Source: Mageeibacillus sp. UBA5734
GTDB lineage: Bacteria; Bacillota; Clostridia; Saccharofermentanales; UBA5734
DNA: 20,206 nt
Direction: 5' to 3'
Assembly (NCBI GenBank): GCA_002419365.1
Contig: DIGA01000083.1
Coordinates: 1,805 to 22,010 of the forward strand
Shown: in pieces, positions 1 through 7,074 of the stretch
Layout of the letters: the number at the start of each line of letters is the position of its first letter
Position numbering within the stretch: position 1 is the first letter of the stretch
Translations under genes and position numbers: made by a program
The notes under the pieces: generated by a model
Seen by the model: only the letters and a program-made list of their open reading frames with translations
Told to the model about the DNA's origin: nothing
Database searches by the model: none

Positions 1-410
1 ACCGCGATCACCAAGGAAGCAAAGATGATCAGAAGGCCAATCACGATCAGGCCAGGCGCATCGTCGCCCTCCGCCATCAGGTACAGCAAGGGCAACTGGG
101 CGATGTAGAGGATGCTGATGATCACAGCCGAAAGCTTGATATTTTTCAGGCAGCGGACCGAGGCATCGGAAAAGGCTTGACTGCGATCGATCAGGCTGAG
201 CAATCCCAAGGCCTGAGCCAGGGCCTGGAAAAAGGCCAGGGCAGACGCGTAGACGCCAGCCAGGAAGAGGTATCGGAGAGCGGCAAGATCAGGCGAGTAC
301 TGGATGATCAGGCGGGAAAGTCCAGGGACCAGGAAGATACAGGCGGCAAGGACCGGCAAACCGATCAGGAAAACCGCGATTTTGAGAAACAAGGTTGAGC
401 CATGCTGCAT
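1..410 (-). CDS. DUF2975-type integral membrane protein (3' end beyond window)
   Basis: Reading leftwards from ATG 408-410, the frame stays open to the window edge (136 complete codons). The product is very hydrophobic: a first membrane segment follows the short N-terminus at about residues 8-30, a second lies near 45-70, and two more near 95-112 and 121-136. The start STLFLKIAVFLIGLPVLA and the four-helix layout resemble DUF2975 proteins (YoaS type). That family often sits beside a small XRE-type regulator, which would lie left of the window. The start is supported by GAGGTG six bases upstream. A promoter overlapped by an inverted repeat lies just upstream, so the gene is probably regulated by its own repressor. 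No biochemical role is known for the family. The 3' end is not seen. Confidence 0.75.
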   Translation of the reverse strand, partial: MQHGSTLFLKIAVFLIGLPVLAACIFLVPGLSRLIIQYSPDLAALRYLFLAGVYASALAFFQALAQALGLLSLIDRSQAFSDASVRCLKNIKLSAVIISILYIAQLPLLYLMAEGDDAPGLIVIGLLIIFASLVIA

Positions 411-440
411 AAGCGACACCTCAGTGTTGTTGTTGCTATC

Positions 441-468
441 AGCATAGCATGAATATATTGTTTTTCAA
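441..468 (-). promoter_or_regulatory. Sigma-A-like promoter of the DUF2975 gene
   Basis: On the minus strand TTGAAA (463-468) is followed after 16 bases by TATGCT (441-446). The predicted transcript would start near 434, about 24 bases before the ATG at 410, which leaves room for the GAGGTG ribosome binding site. The -35 box and most of the spacer lie inside the inverted repeat 452-474, an arrangement expected for repression. It is predicted by inspection only. Confidence 0.5.
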
Positions 469-474
469 TATATT
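452..474. promoter_or_regulatory. Operator-like inverted repeat over the DUF2975 promoter
   Basis: AATATATTG (452-460) and CAATATATT (466-474) are perfect 9-base inverted arms around TTTTT. The repeat covers the -35 element and most of the spacer of the minus-strand promoter. DUF2975 genes are often paired with an XRE-type regulator, so an operator for such a protein is the simplest reading. The AT-rich composition means some symmetry could arise by chance. Confidence 0.45.
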
Positions 475-515
475 TTTATTGTTATTATATTGTTTCAGAC
501 TTGGGAACGGCAGGT

Positions 516-576
516 GGCGCGAGTAATGTGCGAGTGGGCCGTCGCCGCGCGAGGGCGTGAGCGACCCGCGCGAGGG
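516..576. repeat. Cluster of four GCGAG motifs upstream of the pel operon
   Basis: GCGAG occurs at 519, 530, 549 and 570, that is at intervals of 11, 19 and 21 bases, close to one, two and two helical turns. The last two copies lie in an exact 11-base direct repeat CCGCGCGAGGG (545-555 and 566-576). The stretch is far more GC-rich than the AT-rich DNA around it and contains no credible gene. It may be an array of binding sites for a regulator of the downstream operon, or a fragment of a foreign element. Confidence 0.4.
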
Positions 577-603
577 TTTGCACCAAGGTAGGCACATGCC
601 GCA

Positions 604-625
604 AAAAGTGTCACGCTTCACTTTT
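604..625. repeat. Short inverted repeat in the pel leader region
   Basis: AAAAGTG (604-610) and CACTTTT (619-625) are perfect 7-base arms around an 8-base loop. The right arm ends in only four T residues and no gene ends close by on the plus strand, so it is a poor terminator. It could be a binding site or a small RNA hairpin. Confidence 0.25.
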
Positions 626-691
626 CACGGTAAGATTACGGCAATACGCAATGAGACTTCAGATCCTGAACGTATACCATGACGGTTAATC

Positions 692-729
692 TATGATACA
701 ATCTTGTCAAATTCAAATCCCTTGAATTT
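692..729 (+). promoter_or_regulatory. Candidate pel promoter -10 region with adjacent inverted repeat
   Basis: TATGATACAAT (692-702) contains two overlapping -10-like hexamers about 95 bases before the first pel gene. I find no good -35 box at the usual spacing, which would suit a promoter needing an activator. Seven bases downstream are perfect inverted arms AAATTCAA (709-716) and TTGAATTT (722-729) around five bases. In that position a bound protein would overlap or follow the transcription start. The promoter assignment is weak; the inverted repeat itself is exact. Confidence 0.3.
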
Positions 730-794
730 TCTGAATATCCTCTGGTCCATCTGACCCCTTTTGATGATTCTGACAGTTGATGGAGGCCTGTGAT

Positions 795-2972
795 ATGAAA
801 GTGCTCCTGATTGGCTCGAGTGACCCGTTTGCCAGGGAATGGATCAACCGCCTTGGCAAGGAAGGCCATACCGTCGGACTGGTGGCAACGAGTGATTTCC
901 TGCCCCAGGCAAGACCAACGTTGTCATATCACTGGTTTGGTTTCGCCGCCGATTCACCGGGCCTCGACAAGGCCTGGGCCAGTTTCAAACCAGACCGGGT
1001 CGTTTTTGCCGGACGGTTTTTGGGTGATGCTGTCTGGGACATGGAGCAGGCAAGTGCTTATCTGGGCGAACTGGTCAATTGCCTTCATCTGGCTGCCAAA
1101 CACCAGGCAGGGCTCATGGTCTACCTGTCATCGATGGAAGTCTATCCGCCGCAGGATCCAGAAGCCCTGTCATCAGCTGGTTCTAAAGAGTCTGATGTCT
1201 TGCAGCCTGAATCGGTCAAAGGCTTGCTCTGTATGCAGGGCGAAAATCTGGCGCGTGAATTTTGCCGGATTCGCAAGCTGGAACTGAGTGTCCTGCGTTT
1301 TGCCGACCTGAGCGGCTATGGACTTGCTGCTCAGAAAAACGATGTCATCTCATCGATCGCACGCCAGCTGAACCTGCTGCCTGAGGTGACTGTCAACACC
1401 CGGCAAACCTATCATCTGCTGTCCCTGGGTGATGCCGTCGACGCTCTGGTCCGGGTGCTCAACAGTGGTCGCCCAGGCATTTACACGGTGTCCAGCATGC
1501 GGACGACCCCTGCCATCGAACTGTATGCCACAATCAAGGAAATCCTGGGCAGCTCTACGGTCCTGGCGCGCGAAACCGGCCAGCCAGCCCATTATCCAGC
1601 GGATGTCACAGCCATCAAGCGTGAATTGGAATGGGTGGAACTGCGGCCGTTTGAAGAACAGCTGCCAGAATGGGTGCAAGCCGACCTGGCACCGGAACCG
1701 TTGAAACGCTCACGCACCGTGCGGTTCCGGGCCAATTCTCTCCCGGGCCAGATCTTCCAGACTGGACTTTTCTTTGCCGTGATGGCTTGGCTCAGCCTGC
1801 AGGTTTCCAATCACGATATTCTGCGCCAGATCGACCTGATGACCGTTTTTGTTTTGACAACCAGTCTGTTTTTTGGAATCCAGCAGGGTGTCCTCTCCGT
1901 TTTGCTGGCCTTTGCCTATTATGTGGTGACAGCAACTGGAAACTCGACTGAAATCCTCGCGGTCATTCTCAAGCCGGACACGTTCCTGCGCCTGGCCTAC
2001 CTGATTTTTGCCGGTGTGGTGGTCGGCTATGCAGTCGACCAGTACCGGAAAGCGGCTGGCCTGGCCCAATCGGAGCGAGACTACCTGCACAACGAGTTTT
2101 CGGAACTGAAGCGGATCAATGACAGCAATGTCATGATCAAGCACCAGTACGAAAAGCGGTTGGTCAGCTACCGCAACAGCTTGCCCCGGTTGTACGACAT
2201 TACCCGCCAGCTTGACACGCTCGATCCGAGGGTGATCTATTCCTCGCTGGTCACTGTAATCCAGGATGTCATGGAAGTCCCTTCCGTAGCCGTTTACACA
2301 TTCGATCAACGCAGTGGCTATACCCGTCTGGTCGGAGCATCAAACGAACGCTCGCTGTTCCAGGGCAAATCATTTAAACTGGATGATTTCCCTGCCCTGG
2401 CGGAAAAACTCGGCCAGAATGAGATCTTCATCGGCGACCAATGGTCAGAAACCAGTCCGGCACTGGCAGGGGCGATCCACTACCAGGGGCAGATTCTGGC
2501 GCTGATCATCATCCGTGAATTGCCATTTGAAATGATGTCGCTCTACCAGGTCAATTTGCTGCGGACCTTGATCGCCCTGATCAGCTCTTCGTTCATCAGG
2601 GCCTTCCAGTATGAAGAAAAAACCCGGGGCGAACGCTTCTTGGGCGACTCCGAAATCTTTGTGGCCGCTGAATTTGCCAAATGCCTGCGTTTGGCCCAGG
2701 ATGACAAAAACAGACAGCAATCGGACTTCTCCGTCCTGAAGTTGAATGGTCCGTCACTTCCGGTAGATCTGTACCACCAGGTGGCCCGACATTTCCGGTC
2801 CACCGACCTGTTTGGCGTTGATTCCTTGGATCGCCTGTATGTCCTGCTCAAAAACACCAGCGGGGCCGATCTGCCGGCGGTCTGTGCCCGGTTGGCGTCA
2901 AGCGGGGTTGCATTCGAAGTCTGTCCGGTCGATCCGGAGCAACCAGACAGCCTGACTGGACTGGACCGGTGA
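795..2972 (+). CDS. pelD: SDR-PelD fusion: c-di-GMP receptor of the Pel synthase complex
   Basis: This 725-residue protein should be the inner-membrane c-di-GMP receptor that switches on Pel polysaccharide export. Residues 1-295 have an NAD-dependent epimerase-like (extended SDR) fold pattern. Four membrane segments lie at about 318-336, 347-362, 364-382 and 396-414, followed by a probable coiled coil (423-460), a GAF domain (about 465-605) and a degenerate GGDEF domain (about 615-715). The GGDEF signature is replaced by SLDRL, but R668-S-T-D671 sits where the RxxD inhibitory site of diguanylate cyclases is found, matching how PelD binds c-di-GMP. The SDR part looks inactive: the glycine-rich loop reads GSSDPFA and the YxxxK motif is absent around residues 142-150. 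Start choice: ATG 795 has GGAGG eight to nine bases upstream; ATG 780 does not. It is the first gene of the operon. Confidence 0.88.
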   Translation: MKVLLIGSSDPFAREWINRLGKEGHTVGLVATSDFLPQARPTLSYHWFGFAADSPGLDKAWASFKPDRVVFAGRFLGDAVWDMEQASAYLGELVNCLHLAAKHQAGLMVYLSSMEVYPPQDPEALSSAGSKESDVLQPESVKGLLCMQGENLAREFCRIRKLELSVLRFADLSGYGLAAQKNDVISSIARQLNLLPEVTVNTRQTYHLLSLGDAVDALVRVLNSGRPGIYTVSSMRTTPAIELYATIKEILGSSTVLARETGQPAHYPADVTAIKRELEWVELRPFEEQLPEWVQADLAPEPLKRSRTVRFRANSLPGQIFQTGLFFAVMAWLSLQVSNHDILRQIDLMTVFVLTTSLFFGIQQGVLSVLLAFAYYVVTATGNSTEILAVILKPDTFLRLAYLIFAGVVVGYAVDQYRKAAGLAQSERDYLHNEFSELKRINDSNVMIKHQYEKRLVSYRNSLPRLYDITRQLDTLDPRVIYSSLVTVIQDVMEVPSVAVYTFDQRSGYTRLVGASNERSLFQGKSFKLDDFPALAEKLGQNEIFIGDQWSETSPALAGAIHYQGQILALIIIRELPFEMMSLYQVNLLRTLIALISSSFIRAFQYEEKTRGERFLGDSEIFVAAEFAKCLRLAQDDKNRQQSDFSVLKLNGPSLPVDLYHQVARHFRSTDLFGVDSLDRLYVLLKNTSGADLPAVCARLASSGVAFEVCPVDPEQPDSLTGLDR

Positions 2973-2977
2973 CAACC

Positions 2978-3865
2978 ATGAACAGCGTCCAGATCCTTCT
3001 GCTGGTGAATACAGTGGCTGCCGGACTCTATTTCCTGCTGAACCGCCATCGTCCCCAACGCCTGCTGGCTTTGTTTTTCCTGATCTTGCCCGGACTGGGT
3101 TTTGCTTTCTATTTCATCCCCGTATTCTGGTTTAGCATCACACAACACCACAACCTCTACGACGAATCCAATGTCCGTCTCAATTTGGTGCAGGAAGATT
3201 TCGCCCATGACCCAGATGTGGCTGAAGAAATCAACGAAGTGTCTTTCCACGAAGCAGCCACAGTGTCCAGCAGCCAGGAGAAACGATCGTTGTTGATGGG
3301 GATCTTGCGCCATGACCTCATGCAAAGTCCGGACCTGCTCCAGTCAGCACTGGATGACGATGATACGGAGACTGCTCACTATGCCGCTTCGGCCTCCCTG
3401 GAAATCAACCGCCGGTTGAAAAATGCAGTCCAGGCGTTGGAAGCCCAGCATTATGCCGAGCCGAACAACCTCGAAGTCCTGCGCAGTTTGCTGGACGGGG
3501 TGGCCAGATTGCTGGATTTCTCCCTGTTGACCGAGCGCGAAACTTACTTTTATCGCAACAAGCAACAGGATTTGTATCACCAGCTCGAGTTACTGGGACC
3601 AGACTTTGTCACAGAGACAGATAGGATCAGCTGGTCCGAAGCTTTGCTGGCCATCCAGCGGCCGCACGAGGCCCTGGCCAAAGCCATTGCAGCCAACACG
3701 CATTCTCACAGCGAGGCAACCTGGCTCCAACGCCTCAAGATCCTCTACCTGCTGCGTGACCGGGACGCCTTTGAAGTGGCGTTGGATGAATTTCTGCGGA
3801 CCAGGCTCGTCGTGTCCGAAAATGGACTCAACCTGATCCGGTTCTGGAAGGAGCGCAGCCTTTGA
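2978..3865 (+). CDS. pelE: PelE-like membrane-anchored helical repeat protein
   Basis: The 295-residue protein has two membrane helices at the N-terminus (about 4-20 and 27-50) and then a long alpha-helical part whose paired helices suggest TPR-type repeats, clearest around 150-290. This layout and the place between PelD and the deacetylase match PelE, which in known Pel systems binds PelD and helps assemble the inner-membrane complex with PelF and PelG. Sequence is poorly conserved in this family, so context carries much of the call. ATG 2978 is preferred because GGTGA, able to pair with the anti-Shine-Dalgarno sequence, ends five bases before it; GTG 2969, overlapping the pelD stop, is the alternative. 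The stop overlaps the next ATG by one base (TGATG), suggesting coupled translation. Confidence 0.75.
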   Translation: MNSVQILLLVNTVAAGLYFLLNRHRPQRLLALFFLILPGLGFAFYFIPVFWFSITQHHNLYDESNVRLNLVQEDFAHDPDVAEEINEVSFHEAATVSSSQEKRSLLMGILRHDLMQSPDLLQSALDDDDTETAHYAASASLEINRRLKNAVQALEAQHYAEPNNLEVLRSLLDGVARLLDFSLLTERETYFYRNKQQDLYHQLELLGPDFVTETDRISWSEALLAIQRPHEALAKAIAANTHSHSEATWLQRLKILYLLRDRDAFEVALDEFLRTRLVVSENGLNLIRFWKERSL

Positions 3866-5601
3866 TGCGTTTGTCATCACGACGACTGGTCATCCTGCTG
3901 ATGCTGCTCCTGTTGTCCGGGCTGCTGTTTTTTGCGTACAATTTAGATAACCAGTTTCTCAGCAGTGCTGACACCAATCCCTGGGCCACGGTTACTAACG
4001 AGTCTTTGCTCGATGCAACAGCACCAGATGGAAAACCGGACCAGAGATATGTGGTGGCAGGGGTACCGGCCAATCCACAGGAAATTGCGATTCAGAAACA
4101 GACATTGGCGGTCCTCGACCTCCTGGGCCTTAGCTACCGGACGCGTAATCAGCTGCAAGCCAATGACCTCCTGCTGGGCGAGACATTGATTCTGGTCGTC
4201 AAAGACCTGGCACAGGTCTATGATCCCGTTGACCTGGCGGAATTTGTCCGCAGAGGGGGCGGCCTGATCCTTGCTGCCGGGATTTCGCCGGACTATACCC
4301 AAACCTACCTCGATCCGTTGCTGGGGATCCGGGAACGCGGTGAATTTTCAACCGTTGATGCCTTGCGCTTTTGCGAAGGCACCTTGCCTTATCCGGAAAC
4401 AGACATGACTGGCCTTGATCCTTTCATGACCTTGAATGTGCGCGTTCAAGCACCTGCACAGGTTCTGATCGAAACGCCTGACAAATTGCCGCTGGTCTGG
4501 GTCCATCCGTACGAGTCCGGCCGTGTGGGTGTCATGAGCGGTCCTTTGCTGGAAAATCCAATCACAGCTGGTTTTCTGGTGCCACTCCTGGGGGAAATGG
4601 CCGGCCAGCTGATCTACCCAGTCGTCAATGCCGAAGTCGTGGCCCTCGATGCCGCACCACCCTTGTTTGACAGCAACGACCGGCTTTCGTTCCAATACTA
4701 TGGCCGCAGTGCCGAATCCTTTGTCCGGGACCAGCTGTGGAACATTTTCGAACAGAAAGCCACCCTGCTGGACCTGACCTATACGACCAGCTTCATCGGC
4801 ATCGATGCCAACCCGTTCAAGATCAGCCAAGTCAACCTGCAGACCTTTTCCTTTGTCAACAAGCAAGTCCTCAAGCTTGATGGCGAAATCATGCTGGCCG
4901 GTGACCATAATGGGATTGCTGAACTGACGGAAGAAAGAGTCGCCGACATGGCCGTCTTTTTCCGGGATTCCCTGCCCAACTATGTCCTGCGCAGCTATTA
5001 CCCTCTGTATGGGACGATCCAGCCCCAACATCTGGCAGCAATCCGGCAAGCCTTTCCGGAAATATCCATACTGCGTTACCCCCTCGACTTTTTTGCCAGT
5101 CCTGAAAAGCAATCTGACCTGGACCAGCTGGCCCGAGATGAGACGATCACCCTCTTCCCGACCATCACCCATGGATTCAAAATCGACCGGGACCAGTTTC
5201 TGACGTACCTCTCCCAACTGACCACTCAGGGCCTGGTCTCACACAGTTTTGATGTCAATTACCTGTTCACCGTGCCAGAAAAGGACAGCAACTGGAATGA
5301 GCTGGATGAGTTCTTTGACGAGCTCTGTAACCAGTATTTTGCCCCGGTGCGCTGGCTCTCCGATCTGACGATTTCGCCAGCTGCCAGTCAGCTGAAGGCG
5401 ACCCGGCAGCTCGCCTACTCAACCCGGACCAAGGGCAACCAGATGACCGTGACCTGCCAGCAGTTCTCACCCGGTCAAGCTTTTTTCTTCCGCAGTGAGA
5501 CTCCCATCGTACGGGCGACGGGTGCGACGGTCCATTCCATCAACCAAACCTACAGCCTGGTGATCGCTGATACCCCTCAATTCACCCTGGAGTTTTCATG
5601 A
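3865..5601 (+). CDS. pelA: PelA-type polysaccharide deacetylase homologue, probably catalytically degenerate
   Basis: The 578-residue protein has an N-terminal signal anchor (about 8-26) and should lie outside the membrane. It resembles DUF2194/PelA-type proteins of Gram-positive Pel loci, which carry the carbohydrate esterase domain without the glycoside hydrolase of Pseudomonas PelA. Residues 60-250 look like a glutamine-amidotransferase-type alpha/beta region (GGGLILAAG at 131-139), and the esterase-like barrel starts near 250. The expected metal-binding motifs look eroded. The usual Asp-Asp pair appears as D262-A263, the HxxxH motif appears as a single H348 in AGDHNGIAE, and the late His motif is only H460. 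Either the enzyme is inactive and structural, or the motifs are shifted; an alignment would decide. AAGGAG lies 11 bases before ATG 3865. The stop overlaps an ATG (ATGA) at 5598. Confidence 0.75.
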   Translation: MRLSSRRLVILLMLLLLSGLLFFAYNLDNQFLSSADTNPWATVTNESLLDATAPDGKPDQRYVVAGVPANPQEIAIQKQTLAVLDLLGLSYRTRNQLQANDLLLGETLILVVKDLAQVYDPVDLAEFVRRGGGLILAAGISPDYTQTYLDPLLGIRERGEFSTVDALRFCEGTLPYPETDMTGLDPFMTLNVRVQAPAQVLIETPDKLPLVWVHPYESGRVGVMSGPLLENPITAGFLVPLLGEMAGQLIYPVVNAEVVALDAAPPLFDSNDRLSFQYYGRSAESFVRDQLWNIFEQKATLLDLTYTTSFIGIDANPFKISQVNLQTFSFVNKQVLKLDGEIMLAGDHNGIAELTEERVADMAVFFRDSLPNYVLRSYYPLYGTIQPQHLAAIRQAFPEISILRYPLDFFASPEKQSDLDQLARDETITLFPTITHGFKIDRDQFLTYLSQLTTQGLVSHSFDVNYLFTVPEKDSNWNELDEFFDELCNQYFAPVRWLSDLTISPAASQLKATRQLAYSTRTKGNQMTVTCQQFSPGQAFFFRSETPIVRATGATVHSINQTYSLVIADTPQFTLEFS

Positions 5602-5618
5602 TACCGGAGGAATTGCCG

Positions 5619-7073
5619 ATGGAGAGCCACGCAACACGAAAACGGATCTGCCTGATCTGCGAAGGGAGCTACCCTTATGTCGCTGGTGGTGTCTCCACCT
5701 GGATCCAGATGCTGGTCGAACAGTTCCCGGATCATGATTTCATCATCTGGAGCATTGCCACAAACCGGAAGGAAATGGGCCAGTATAAATACACGCTGCC
5801 GTCCAATCTGATTGACATCAGGACCGTCTATCTGGAAGATCACCCGTTCCAGCCTGGCCCGGAAAAAACAAGGCTCACCCCAGATGAGCAGCAAGCCCTG
5901 GAAGCACTGATCCTGGACGATACAGCCGGCATCGCCTGGCAGTCCATCCTGGACCTGATCCAGCGCCATCGCCAGCATCTGGTTGACGTACTCATGGGCG
6001 AAGCCTTCTTCAAACTTGCTGTAAAGTTGTACCAGCAGGACTACAGCCGCACGGTCTTCAATGACTATCTCTGGAATCTGCGCTCGATGTATTTCCCCCT
6101 GATGAAGGTCCTGGCGGATGATATCCCAGCAGCTGATCTCTACCATGCAGTATCGACAGGCTATGCCGGCCTGATCGGCAGTGTCGCTGCCCATGTCACT
6201 GGCCGGCCCCTGCTGATTACTGAGCACGGCATCTACACCCGGGAACGCGAAGAAGAAATCATCAAGGCCGAATGGGTGATTGGCGATTTCAAAAAACTCT
6301 GGATCCATTTTTTCTACAAACTGGCCCGCATCGCCTATCTGAAAGCAGATCGTGTGATTGCCCTGTTTGAACAGAATCGCAACCTGCAGGTCGAGCTTGG
6401 CTGTCCGCCTGGGAAAACGCAGGTGATCCCCAACGGCGTCGATTGGGCGGTGTTTTCTGCGCTGCCCGAACCGGCGCGCAACCGGGATTTCATCCGGGTA
6501 GGAGCCGTTGTCCGTGTCGTGCCGATCAAGGATATCAAGACCATGCTGCTGGCCTTTGATCATGCTCAAAAGCATTTCCCCCAGCTGGAACTGGTGATTT
6601 GCGGCCCTGTTGATGAAGATCCCGACTATACCAGAGAGTGCCAGCAGCTGCTGGCTGAACTGGGGACAAAACAGGTATCCTTTGCCGGCCGGATCCAAGT
6701 CCGGGATCATATCGCTGGATTTGACCTGATGCTTCTGACCAGCATCAGCGAGGGGCAGCCGCTGGCTGTCATGGAGGGGATGGCTGCCGGTATTGCCCAG
6801 ATTGCCACCCATGTCGGGGCTTGCCAGGAGCTGCTCCAGGGCACGGGTAGCGATGACCTGGGGGCAGCCGGTCTGGTCGTACCTGTCATGGATGTGGAAC
6901 GCATTGCCCTGGCAATTGTTGATCTGGCCCATCATCCAGCCCGGCGCAGGCAGATGGGCCAGGCCGGTCAAACACGCATCCAGCGCTTGTACCAGAAACA
7001 GGATTTCCTCAGGCAATACGAAGCACTCTACAGGAATTGGCTGGCAACAACGCCACCCAGCCAGGGGGACTGA
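5619..7073 (+). CDS. pelF: PelF, cytosolic GT4 family glycosyltransferase (Pel polymerase)
   Basis: The 484-residue protein is the probable Pel polymerase, using a UDP-amino-sugar donor in known systems. The N-terminal signature CLICEGSYPYVAGGVSTW is typical of PelF. H203 begins the motif HGIYTRE. The GT4 donor-site motif EX7E is intact as E378 and E386 (EGQPLAVME). It has no membrane segment, and in other bacteria it joins the PelD-PelE-PelG complex. Length is close to the family's roughly 500 residues. Start choice: ATG 5619 has GGAGG at 5606-5610, eight bases upstream. An earlier ATG at 5598 overlaps the pelA stop but lacks a good ribosome site. It ends one base before the next ATG. Confidence 0.93.
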   Translation: MESHATRKRICLICEGSYPYVAGGVSTWIQMLVEQFPDHDFIIWSIATNRKEMGQYKYTLPSNLIDIRTVYLEDHPFQPGPEKTRLTPDEQQALEALILDDTAGIAWQSILDLIQRHRQHLVDVLMGEAFFKLAVKLYQQDYSRTVFNDYLWNLRSMYFPLMKVLADDIPAADLYHAVSTGYAGLIGSVAAHVTGRPLLITEHGIYTREREEEIIKAEWVIGDFKKLWIHFFYKLARIAYLKADRVIALFEQNRNLQVELGCPPGKTQVIPNGVDWAVFSALPEPARNRDFIRVGAVVRVVPIKDIKTMLLAFDHAQKHFPQLELVICGPVDEDPDYTRECQQLLAELGTKQVSFAGRIQVRDHIAGFDLMLLTSISEGQPLAVMEGMAAGIAQIATHVGACQELLQGTGSDDLGAAGLVVPVMDVERIALAIVDLAHHPARRRQMGQAGQTRIQRLYQKQDFLRQYEALYRNWLATTPPSQGD

Positions 7074-7074
7074 C

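Noticed and set aside
545..576. CRISPR-like repeats
   Set aside because: Only two exact 11-base copies exist, far below CRISPR repeat length, and no cas gene is present.
600..794. Possible c-di-GMP riboswitch in the pel leader
   Set aside because: The conserved core and paired arms of known c-di-GMP riboswitch classes were not found by eye; only simple inverted repeats are present.
439..869. Two minus-strand open frames of 60 and 77 codons (439-621 and 636-869)
   Set aside because: No ribosome site, low-complexity ends and no family resemblance; they lie over the control region and the start of the pelD fusion gene.
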